Shown piece after piece: positions 1-6,291 of a DNA stretch of 6,393 bases. The DNA comes from DAOVRL01 sp964459805 (GTDB lineage Bacteria > Planctomycetota > Phycisphaerae > Sedimentisphaerales > Anaerobacaceae). The stretch's first letter is position 1. Each line of letters opens with the position of its first letter. The stretch spans positions 1-6,393 of the forward strand of contig CAYWOD010000203.1 of the NCBI GenBank assembly GCA_964459805.1, given 5' to 3'. Position numbers and translations under genes: made by a program. The notes beneath the pieces are model-generated. The model saw only the letters and a list, made by a program, of their open reading frames with translations. It ran no database searches and was not told where the DNA came from.

Positions 1-30
1 CTCCCTCCCTCGAAGAGGGTGGGCAGGGAG
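1..30. repeat. G/C-rich imperfect hairpin at window edge
   Basis: Bases 7-11 (CCCTC) can pair with 15-19 (GAGGG) around a GAA loop, and bases 1-6 (CTCCCT) with 25-30 (AGGGAG), leaving a five-base bulge at 20-24. No T-run follows on the plus strand. It could be the end of a terminator or leader belonging to a gene left of the window, but it is cut by the edge and no function can be assigned. Confidence 0.3.
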
Positions 31-168
31 ATTGCGGTCGTGCGAATAAGATGGATGCTTATCAGCAAAAGGCCCTTTCGTTAAGGCGTCAGCCTTTTAT
101 CCAACGCTCTTTGGTTCCGGCTCGTCCGGGTTAAGGAAAGAACTCCCCCGTTTTGCCGCGAACCACGG
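31..168. other. Non-coding leader upstream of the pepF promoter
   Basis: No convincing gene is seen here. The only minus-strand frame (97-303) runs across the promoter and start region of pepF and has no recognisable protein character. A weak five-base-pair hairpin (AAGGC 83-87 with GCCTT 92-96, then TTTT ending at 98) could terminate a gene entering from the left, but the stem is too short to rely on. Confidence 0.4.
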
Positions 169-198
169 TTGACAACGGCCTGCGCCAGGCCTTAAGAT
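169..198 (+). promoter_or_regulatory. Candidate sigma70-type promoter for pepF
   Basis: TTGACA at 169-174 is a perfect -35 box. TAAGAT at 193-198 matches the -10 consensus at four of six positions with an 18-base spacer; TTAAGA at 192-197 would give 17. Transcription would start near 205, leaving a 5' untranslated leader of about 70 bases before the ATG at 278. It is the best match I see upstream of the gene. The consensus may differ in this phylum. Confidence 0.42.
177..191. promoter_or_regulatory. Perfect inverted repeat inside the promoter spacer
   Basis: GGCCTG (177-182), three bases, CAGGCC (186-191) form a perfect six-base inverted repeat lying entirely between the proposed -35 and -10 boxes. 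A dyad placed there is a classic operator geometry, where a bound dimer would block RNA polymerase. A chance G/C palindrome is equally possible, and no regulator gene is present in the window. Confidence 0.25.
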
Positions 199-277
199 AT
201 GTTGGTTGCTCGAGAGGTTTGCCGGGGCAACCGTGCCAAAAGGAATTGTCAATAGACTCGTATCCAGGGAGCAAGCT

Positions 278-2164
278 ATGAACAAGGCTTCAAACGTCAT
301 CATTGTACTAAGTGGAATGCTTGTGTTTTTTGCAAGTCAACTCTTATCGCAAACACGCCAAAGATCGGAAGTTCCCGTTGAGGACAGATGGAAGCTCGAA
401 GACCTCTACGCCTCGGACCAGGCGTGGAACAAGGCAAAGGAAAAGCTGGTTGCTCAGTTTCACGAGGTCTTACAGTACAAGGGCAAACTTGCAAAGTCCG
501 CTTCCGAGCTGCTAACTTGCCTTGATTTCAACAGCAGGCTCTCCAGAGAATTTGGGCGTCTGCACAGCTATGCTGCAATGAAAGCCGACGAAGATACACG
601 CAGCTCAAAGTATCTGGCGATGAGGCAGGAAACCGAGCAGCTTGCCACCGACTACAGCTCCAAGGCATCGTATATTCAGCCCGAAATCGTCAAAATGGAC
701 AAGAGCAAAATCGATGAGTTTATTGCCCGCGAGCCCGGCCTGAAGGTCTATAAGATGTATCTTCACGACATACAGCGGACCAAAGCTCACACGCTGTCCG
801 AAAAAGAAGAAAAGATACTCGCCGAGGCAAGCTTGTTAGCCGGCGGCCCATCTTCAATCTATATGATCTTCAGCAACGCCGAATTGCCCTATCCCGAAGT
901 CGAATTGAGTGACGGTGCCACCGTCGAGCTGAACAAGGCCGGGTACGCCCGCTACCGCGCCGTGCCGAATCGCCGCGACCGAGAAGCCGTGTTCGGCGCA
1001 TTCTGGGGCGCGTTTAACAATTTCAGACGGACTATCGGAGTCCAGCTTTATGCAAACGTCAAGAAGGACATGTTTTATGCCCGCACGCGAGGTTACAATT
1101 CCTCACTTGAAAGCGCGCTGGACAAAAACAACATTCCCACAAAGGTATATTCGGCCCTTATCGAAAACGTCAACAACAATCTTGACTCATTCCATCGTTA
1201 CCTCAATCTAAAGAAGAAGATGCTGGGCGTCGAAACGCTGAAATACTCGGATGTGTACGCGCCGGTGGTCAAAGGCATTGATCTCAAGTACAGCTATGAG
1301 GAAGCGAAGAAGCTCGTGATAGACGCGGCAAAACCGTTGGGCAAGGACTACGTTCGTGTCGTCGAAAAGGCCCTTGCGAATCGGTGGGTTGACGTTTATC
1401 CGACACCGGGCAAGTGTGCCGGCGCCTATTCCAGCGGCGGTGCGTATGATGTCCATCCGTATATACTCTTGAACTATAACGGCCAATACGACGACGTCAG
1501 CACGCTCGCTCACGAACTGGGCCACACGATGCACAGCTATTACTCCAATAAGACCCAGCCGTATCCGACAGCCGACTACTCGATCTTTGTAGCCGAAGTG
1601 GCCTCCACATTCTACGAAGCCCTTTTGATGCACAAAATGCTCAAGGAAATCAAAGACGACGACATTCGCCTGTCGCTGCTTATGAGCTACCTCGATGGAA
1701 TCAAAGGCACGGTCTTTCGGCAGACTCAATTCGCCGAATTCGAACTACTCATACATCAAAAAGCCGAACGGGGGGAGCCGTTAACGGGAGATGTCCTGAG
1801 TCAATTGTACGGCGAAATTCTCAAGAAATACTACGGCCACGATAAGGGAGTTTGTCATATTGATGAGCTATATACCGTCGAATGGGCCTATGTCCCCCAT
1901 TTCTACTACAACTTCTACGTATATCAGTATTCGACATCGTTCACTGCGTCAACCGCCCTGGCTGAAGGAATATTGAACAAAGAACAAGGCGCTGTTGGAA
2001 AGTACATTAAGTTCATCTCGTCAGGCGGCTCCGATTATCCGATTGACCTCCTGAAAAAAGCCGGAGTTGATATGACCACTGCTCAACCATTCAACAAAAC
2101 CATCGCGGTAATGAATCGAACCATGGACGAGATCGAGGCCATCTTGGAAAAGAAGACCAAGTGA
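278..2164 (+). CDS. pepF: Exported oligoendopeptidase F, M3 family zinc metallopeptidase
   Basis: A 628-residue zinc endopeptidase that should cleave short peptides. The start chosen is ATG 278, which has AGGGAG at 266-271 with six bases spacing; the frame stays open up to a TTG at 206, but that start lacks such a site. The N-terminal oligopeptidase F helical domain is followed by the M3 catalytic domain with HELGH (H412, E413, H416) and the downstream ligand glutamate in AEVAS (E440). The family's aromatic C-terminal block is present at about 527-551, with H527 and a run of tyrosines. Length is near the family norm of about 600 plus a leader. Residues 1-24 have a lysine followed by a hydrophobic stretch, so it appears exported or membrane-anchored, whereas classical PepF is cytoplasmic. 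The next gene begins 48 bases downstream and is probably co-transcribed. Confidence 0.93.
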   Translation: MNKASNVIIVLSGMLVFFASQLLSQTRQRSEVPVEDRWKLEDLYASDQAWNKAKEKLVAQFHEVLQYKGKLAKSASELLTCLDFNSRLSREFGRLHSYAAMKADEDTRSSKYLAMRQETEQLATDYSSKASYIQPEIVKMDKSKIDEFIAREPGLKVYKMYLHDIQRTKAHTLSEKEEKILAEASLLAGGPSSIYMIFSNAELPYPEVELSDGATVELNKAGYARYRAVPNRRDREAVFGAFWGAFNNFRRTIGVQLYANVKKDMFYARTRGYNSSLESALDKNNIPTKVYSALIENVNNNLDSFHRYLNLKKKMLGVETLKYSDVYAPVVKGIDLKYSYEEAKKLVIDAAKPLGKDYVRVVEKALANRWVDVYPTPGKCAGAYSSGGAYDVHPYILLNYNGQYDDVSTLAHELGHTMHSYYSNKTQPYPTADYSIFVAEVASTFYEALLMHKMLKEIKDDDIRLSLLMSYLDGIKGTVFRQTQFAEFELLIHQKAERGEPLTGDVLSQLYGEILKKYYGHDKGVCHIDELYTVEWAYVPHFYYNFYVYQYSTSFTASTALAEGILNKEQGAVGKYIKFISSGGSDYPIDLLKKAGVDMTTAQPFNKTIAVMNRTMDEIEAILEKKTK

Positions 2165-2212
2165 CTAACTACTCTGGAACGGATCAAATACTGACTGTCA
2201 TTGCGAGGTAGC

Positions 2213-2969
2213 GTGAAAGTGAGAACAATCTTTCCGATTGTCGCCCTGTTGCTTGTTCTGTGGCACAGCCCGTGCACCGCCGAACCTGCCGAAAAGCCGT
2301 CGATTACCGCACCGCCGAAATCGCTCAAGCTTGACCCCTTCTACAAGAAGCATGTCAACTCCAAAGGGGTGCCGATTGTCAGCTCCGAAAAGGTCGCCGA
2401 CGCCGCTTTGCTCAAGGTTGACGAGTTGGTCAATAAGATGCTGGCCGACCGACCGGATATTCGAGAAGCGCTGATAGAGGCCGGCGTCCGCTTCGTGATA
2501 ATCGGTGCCAAAGAGCAGACTACGGACATCACGGAATACAGCCACATGAAGCCAAAGNNNNNNNNNNNNNNNNNNNNNNNNNNNNNNNNNNNNNNNNNNN
2601 NNNNNNNNNNNNNNNNNNNNNNNNNNNNNNNNNNNNNNNNNNNNNNNNNNNNNNNNNCAATATGAGTTGCGCGTCAAACGCCTCGACAAGGAATTTGACG
2701 AGAAACTCAGGCAGTTATACGAAAACGCTACGAACAAGGGCCTTTGGAAGGATACGCCCGCCGCGGAGAACCATAAGGAGTACTGGTCGGAGGGTGTGCA
2801 GTCCTGGTTCGATGCTAATCGCCAAAACGCCAAGCGACACAACCACATAGATACGCGGGAGGAGCTGGAAGCTTACGACCCGAACTTAGCTGAGCTGATT
2901 GCCGAAGTATTTCGTCACGCCGATCGGGTCGATTGGCGCTATCGGCAACCCGACAAGAGATCATTTTAG
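2213..2969 (+). CDS. Secreted putative zinc metallopeptidase, interrupted by an assembly gap
   Basis: One gene seen in two parts, 2213-2557 and 2658-2969, around 100 N. GTG 2213 is preferred over TTG 2201 because it begins a clean signal peptide (MKVRTIF, a hydrophobic core, then a likely cut after CTA) and has GAGGT at 2204-2208 upstream. The mature part opens with a DPFYKK-type segment. The C-terminal part contains EYWSEGVQSWFDANR and the HNHIDTREEL segment. From memory this resembles bacterial proteins related to the anthrax lethal factor catalytic domain, where HExxH is followed by an ExxxE helix supplying the third zinc ligand; EYWSE would be that helix. The HExxH itself would fall in the gap, so catalysis is inferred. 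The coding parts end and resume on codon boundaries, so the true gap should be a multiple of three; 100 is only a placeholder. Confidence 0.68.
2558..2657. other. Scaffold gap of 100 N
   Basis: Exactly 100 N, the usual placeholder for a join of unknown length. It lies inside a single coding sequence whose two halves look like parts of the same protein, so the join itself is plausible. Taken literally it would put the halves out of frame. Confidence 0.97.
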
Positions 2970-2975
2970 AGCCGC

Positions 2976-3003
2976 TTGTAATTCCCGCCCGATTGGGTAG
3001 AAT
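2976..3003 (+). promoter_or_regulatory. Candidate promoter for the oxidoreductase gene
   Basis: TTGTAA at 2976-2981 (four of six -35 matches) and TAGAAT at 2998-3003 (five of six -10 matches) are separated by 16 bases, in the 154-base space between the peptidase stop and the ATG at 3124. This would give a leader of about 115 bases. No terminator hairpin is visible after 2969, so read-through from upstream is also possible. Confidence 0.33.
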
Positions 3004-3123
3004 TGCAATGTATATGTGCGGCAGCGTAGCCCCACGATTCCAAATATCGCAGGTTCTGGAGTAGCTTCAACGACCGCTCCGGAATGAGACCGACATCTGT
3101 ATGGGAGGAAAGGAGAACGTATT

Positions 3124-4353
3124 ATGCAGCAAGGCAAAAGAATAACGCGACGCCGGTTCATCAAAGGCTCGATTCGCGCAGCGGCGGCTTTTACAATCGT
3201 CCCGAGGCACGTCCTTGGCGGCCCGGGTAGCACCCCGCCCAGTGAAACGTTCGGCGGCGCACTCATTGGCTGTGGCGGCCGAGGCAACGCCACCTTCGGC
3301 GGACTCGGACCGAATGTGGAAAAACGAGCCATCTGCGATGTGAAGTTTGTCGGTAAAGCCGACAACAAGATGGTTTACACCGACTTTCGCCGCGTCATCG
3401 AACGCAAGGATATCGACATGGTCGCAATCGCAACGCCACCCCACTGGCATGCGCTGATCTCAATCGCCGCGATGGAGGCGGGCAAAGACGTCCTCTGCGA
3501 AAAACCCATGACCCGGTTCATTGCCGAAGGACGCGCCGTCGTCAACGCAGAAAAACGCTACAAACGAATCTTCCAGGTCGGAACTTATGGCAGATTCGGC
3601 GCCAGCGGGGACAAAAACAGGGTCCTGACCCACAAGATTATGGCGAGCGCCCTGCTCAAGAAATGCCAGGGCGTGCACAGAAAAAGAGGCGGGCTTAAGG
3701 TCAGGCAGTGGAGTGGAATCGTCAACGCACAGCCTCAGCCTATACCGAAAGCCCTTGATTGGGATATGTACTGCGGCCCCTCCCCGCTGAGGCCGTTTCA
3801 CCCCCACCGACACGGTGGAACACACCGCGGATACTGGGACTACGAAGGAGGAGGACTCACCGACATGGGCCAGCATCATTACGACCCCATCCAGTGGACC
3901 TTCGCAAAGGACCATACCAGCCCCGTTGAAATCGAGGCATACGCCCCGCCGGCACACCCGGAAGCCTGCGGAATGTGGGGTTGGGTCGAGCTAAAATACG
4001 CAGACGGTCTGACCTTCACTTTCGAGAGCAACGAATGGGGAGAGCCCTACGACCGCAAGGCCGAGCGAGGAGTAAGCCTCGACGACCTCAGCAGCGACGC
4101 AGACAAAAAGAAAATCGCCGAGATGCCCGATCCCGAACCGCTCGTCAGCTTCCCCGACGCGGTCCGCACGCGTAAGCAGCCCGGAGGGCACGCAGAGGCG
4201 GCCCATCGCTGCGCAACACTGCTGCACCTGGCCAATGCCGCCATCCGAACCGGGCGAAAGCTCCGATACGACCCGGTTGCCGAACAGATCATCGGCGACG
4301 AGTACGCCAATCGTCTGGTCAACCAGCCGATGAGAGCACCCTGGCATCTGTAA
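3124..4353 (+). CDS. Tat-exported Gfo/Idh/MocA family NAD(P)-dependent oxidoreductase
   Basis: A 409-residue predicted dehydrogenase, probably acting on a sugar or sugar derivative after export. ATG 3124 has AAGGAG at 3110-3115, eight bases upstream. The N-terminus has a twin-arginine motif (TRRRFIKGS) and a short hydrophobic stretch. The Rossmann fold shows the dinucleotide loop IGCGGRGN (48-55), CDV ending the second strand, and CEKPM (125-129) with the usual catalytic lysine K127. The substrate domain carries GGGLTDMGQHHYD (242-254), giving the aspartate and histidine typical of the family, and ends in the common PMRAPWHL tail. The stretch between CDV and YTDF is only 11 residues, shorter than in many relatives, which I think is a subfamily trait. 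Such Tat-exported forms are abundant in Planctomycetes; the substrate cannot be read from sequence. A HEAT-like gene follows after 41 bases. Confidence 0.92.
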   Translation: MQQGKRITRRRFIKGSIRAAAAFTIVPRHVLGGPGSTPPSETFGGALIGCGGRGNATFGGLGPNVEKRAICDVKFVGKADNKMVYTDFRRVIERKDIDMVAIATPPHWHALISIAAMEAGKDVLCEKPMTRFIAEGRAVVNAEKRYKRIFQVGTYGRFGASGDKNRVLTHKIMASALLKKCQGVHRKRGGLKVRQWSGIVNAQPQPIPKALDWDMYCGPSPLRPFHPHRHGGTHRGYWDYEGGGLTDMGQHHYDPIQWTFAKDHTSPVEIEAYAPPAHPEACGMWGWVELKYADGLTFTFESNEWGEPYDRKAERGVSLDDLSSDADKKKIAEMPDPEPLVSFPDAVRTRKQPGGHAEAAHRCATLLHLANAAIRTGRKLRYDPVAEQIIGDEYANRLVNQPMRAPWHL

Positions 4354-4394
4354 GAGTTTTCAACCGGATCTGAAATACGGAAAGGACCATAATC

Positions 4395-4841
4395 ATGGCA
4401 AAATCATCCAAGAAACTTGCCGAACTTATAAATAGAATGCCCGACCCGGATGGTCGCGGCCTGTACTGCACCGACATAGACAAAGAGAAAATCGAGAGCG
4501 CCATCGCCGAAATCCACCAAGGCGGCCGCAGGAATATCCTTGGAATCATCGACATGCTCGTGCCGCCCGGCAAGGGCGACGACGTAAAGGCCCACTACGC
4601 GCTTCACGTACTTGGCCTGCACGTCTGCAAGCTCGACGACGATGAGCCTCGCCGACGGTTTGCCAAGGCCCTTGCGTCACAGCTCGGCGGAGACCGGCCC
4701 AAAGCCGTCCAGGCATATCTTGTCCAGGAATTGCAGGCATTCGGCGGCAAAGAGGTCGTCAAAAAACTCGCCGCTCTGGCCGACGACGATGAGTTGTCCC
4801 AGCCTGTGGTAATGGCGCTGGCCGCAATCCAAGCCCCGTAG
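4395..4841 (+). CDS. HEAT-like helical repeat protein, apparently 3'-truncated
   Basis: A 148-residue soluble protein with no signal peptide, possibly a helical scaffold for protein binding. ATG 4395 has AAGGA at 4382-4386, eight bases upstream, and the gene lies 41 bases after the oxidoreductase, so they are likely one transcript. After a charged N-terminal part, paired alpha-helices rich in Ala and Leu run from about residue 50, including LASQLGGDRPKAVQAYL, VKKLAALADDDEL and VVMALAAI, which looks like HEAT-type repeats. Related planctomycete proteins I recall continue with more repeats after the ALLAI-like helix. Here the frame stops in TAG (4839-4841) directly at the edge of transposase-derived sequence, so the end is probably created by that junction. 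It may be non-functional, or a short but stable fragment. Confidence 0.65.
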   Translation: MAKSSKKLAELINRMPDPDGRGLYCTDIDKEKIESAIAEIHQGGRRNILGIIDMLVPPGKGDDVKAHYALHVLGLHVCKLDDDEPRRRFAKALASQLGGDRPKAVQAYLVQELQAFGGKEVVKKLAALADDDELSQPVVMALAAIQAP

Positions 4842-5160
4842 CATCGAGATGCGTCCGGTGTATCACAAGACGGATGAGCGGATTGAGGCCCATATCTTTG
4901 TGGCCTCGCTGGCGTTGTTCCTCAAGCGGGTGCTGGAGCATCAACTGGCCTCGGAACTGCCGGAGATAAGTGCCACCGATGCCTTTGCGGCCATGAAATC
5001 GGTGGGCATTGCGGAACTGGAGTTCAACGGACAGAGCAGGCGTTTGGTCTCTGCCGGCGGCCGAGATGCCCGGCGTATTGCAGCGGCCTTAGGGATCAGG
5101 GACCTGGCCCCGCCCACCCCTGAAAACACCGGCCCAGAACGCCCAAAAACACAGATGTAG
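4838..5160 (+). pseudogene. IS1634-type transposase, C-terminal remnant
   Basis: The frame reading SIEMRPVYHKTDERIEAHIF and onward matches the tail of IS1634-type (IS4 superfamily) transposases. Beyond this core come a KRVLEHQL helix, a VGIAELEFNG strand segment, an RRIAAALGI helix and a PP-rich end, stopping at TAG 5158-5160. About 105 codons remain of a protein normally around 450-600 residues, so the catalytic DDE residues and the YREK-like region, which precede RPVYH, are missing. An ATG exists at 4849 but I see no good ribosome binding site. The fragment begins where the HEAT-like protein stops, in another frame. It cannot be an active transposase; whether it is a decayed element or one side of an assembly chimera is open. 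Confidence 0.75.
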
Positions 5161-5218
5161 TGACAAACTCAAAATCGAGTCCTTATTTTACAAGCACTTA
5201 CGAACGCAAGTGACAAAC
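5159..5218. repeat. Ten-base direct repeat downstream of the transposase
   Basis: AGTGACAAAC occurs at 5159-5168, overlapping the transposase stop codon, and again at 5209-5218, 50 bases later. It may mark sequence near the right end of the IS element. The left end is absent, so no terminal inverted repeat can be tested and the element boundary is not fixed. Confidence 0.45.
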
Positions 5219-5487
5219 ATGAGATAGTCCTCAGCGAAGCCCTCATAATCCCATTCACCAAACCACTCAAGCCTCTGGTCATCAACCACATAGAACCACA
5301 GGTGCTCACACGGATGGATATCACCAATTTCCCATTAGACAAGAATTGGACTATTGGGCTTGGGATGGCTGGAGTTGCACATGATCTCTACTACCGAACT
5401 GCCTGTAGAAATTATTATATACATCCAATCGGGAATCTGAGTAGGTCTAATCTCCCTTTGCCCTACGCTCTTTTTGTATGAAATCAT
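5188..5487 (-). pseudogene. Unrecognised reading frame with one internal TAA
   Basis: From ATG 5487-5485 the minus-strand frame reads about 50 codons (MISYKKSVGQREI, then IPDWMYIIISTGSSVVEIM), meets TAA at 5337-5335, and then stays open for another 48 codons (WEIGDIHPCEHLWFY, then LEWFGEWDYEGFAEDYL) to TAA 5190-5188. Both sides of the internal stop have natural-looking composition, with many aromatic and acidic residues, so I infer one protein of about 99 codons broken by a single nonsense change. It is fused in frame behind the lamin-tail fragment but does not look like the CotH domain expected there. I do not recognise the family. No strong ribosome binding site precedes the ATG, so it may be the tail of a longer lost gene. 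The nonsense codon could also be a sequencing error. Confidence 0.4.
5195..5212. repeat. Eighteen-base imperfect palindrome
   Basis: CACTT (5195-5199) pairs with AAGTG (5208-5212), and an inner CG (5201-5202) with CG (5205-5206), with a single mismatched pair (5200/5207) between them. It sits between the two direct repeats. It could be an IS-end structure, a protein-binding site or a small hairpin; there is no T-run supporting a terminator. Confidence 0.35.
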
Positions 5488-6115
5488 ACCGGGCCTGTCG
5501 GCGCCGGACCAGGCTGGCACACCGTCGTAAACAAAGTACGCAAAATTAGGCTGGGGATCATCCGGATAGGGCATTTGTAATAGTCGGATTTCCGTGTTGT
5601 CTTTAACGAGAATACGATAGCGAATCAAATGCCGGTTATTACTGCCGTCGGAATATTGGTGACGAATGTAGTTGCCCGGTGCGACATCCTGATATTGCAG
5701 CTTTACATATTGAATCCCATCGGGATCGCTCACTTTCGTGGTAATAGTCGAGATCTCACCGGACTTTGGTTGTTTCGGGTTGTGCTTGACCTGTCGAATC
5801 TGCGGCGGCATGTTCTCGGCATAAACCGCCGTATTCTTCGCCGCCGGTGTCGGATAAGCCCAACGCCAGGAGCCTCCGAGATCATTGTCGATAAGCGGAT
5901 TGACTAATTGCGTGGAATGACCATTACCTTCAGCTCGCACTGCCCCCCCCCACGGTCGGCCACGGAAATCCGAGTTGGTAATCGACCTGGTCAATCTTCT
6001 TGCGGTTGGAGTCCCGCAGGACGATCCGCTCTCCGTTGTTCTTCAGTTTACCGACAAACGGACCATAAACCAGGCTGCCGTTGACACCGTACTTCGCCAT
6101 GACGGTTGTCGGTGT
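5488..6115 (-). pseudogene. Lamin-tail/CotH-type surface protein, internal fragment with frameshift
   Basis: The reading frame begins near TPTTVMAKYGVNG (about 6115), runs through GPFVGKLKNNGERIVLRD and VDYQLGFPWPTVGG, and is broken at a run of nine G on this strand (5943-5951). It resumes one frame over as GNGHSTQLVNPLIDNDLGGSW, then PPQIRQVKHNPKQP, VSDPDGIQYVKLQYQDV and DDPQPNFAYFVYDGVPAW. This order (lamin-tail domain, beta-sandwich linker, then the segment before CotH) is one I recall from large exported planctomycete proteins. The start, signal peptide and kinase-like CotH domain are absent. Between GNYIRHQYSD and NRHLIRYRI about 40 residues usual in relatives seem to be missing. Removing one G restores the frame. 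The piece is flanked by unrelated sequence on both sides and cannot be functional. Confidence 0.68.
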
Positions 6116-6129
6116 GTGAGCAGGATAAT

Positions 6130-6291
6130 GCTTCCATTTGGCCAGGCCTTCGGCAGCGCCGGACGTAATTCAATTTCATCGTCGTGGCTCTGCAAAAGCA
6201 TTTTAGCAATTCCTGCCGTGCCCCAGAAATTACCGTCTATCTGAAATGGAGGATGGTTATCAAAAAGGTTCGGCAAGGTTGATTTTGTCAA
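6130..6291 (-). pseudogene. GH95 alpha-L-fucosidase, C-terminal catalytic-domain fragment
   Basis: About 54 codons carry the highly conserved GH95 stretch NLFDNHPPFQIDGNF, followed by GTAGIAKMLLQSHDDEIEL and LPALPKAWPNGS-like sequence. GH95 enzymes remove terminal alpha-linked fucose from glycans. The aspartate in QIDGN (codon 6237-6235) corresponds, as I recall, to the residue that assists the catalytic asparagine in the Bifidobacterium enzyme. The family is normally about 750-850 residues, so this is a small piece. The usual second glycine in GNFGGTAG is tryptophan here. After NGS the expected C-terminal beta-domain is lost and lamin-tail sequence in another frame begins by 6115. Upstream, at about 6291-6297, it joins transposase sequence in frame. 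It is a remnant, not an enzyme. Confidence 0.78.

Noticed and set aside
83..98. Short hairpin followed by TTTT as a terminator
   Set aside because: A five-base-pair stem with a short T-run is too weak, and no upstream gene is visible in the window.
206..277. Longer pepF start at TTG 206
   Set aside because: It would add 24 residues ahead of the signal-like sequence, lies at the predicted transcription start, and lacks a good ribosome binding site; ATG 278 has AGGGAG at ideal distance.
1208..1729. Minus-strand open frame of 173 codons
   Set aside because: It lies opposite the catalytic domain of pepF, which has clear family motifs; the frame is a by-product of codon bias and shows no recognisable domain.
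2198..2848. Minus-strand open frame of 216 codons across the N run
   Set aside because: It is open only because N codons are not read as stops, and it shadows the secreted peptidase gene.
3322..3390. Deletion in the oxidoreductase Rossmann domain
   Set aside because: The segment after CDV is short, but I recall planctomycete relatives with the same compact form, and the rest of the protein is intact.
3460..3957. Minus-strand open frame of 165 codons
   Set aside because: It is antisense to the oxidoreductase, whose cofactor and substrate motifs are unambiguous.
5629..6244. Plus-strand open frames at 5629-5907 and 5975-6244
   Set aside because: They are antisense to the lamin-tail and GH95 fragments and have no recognisable protein features.
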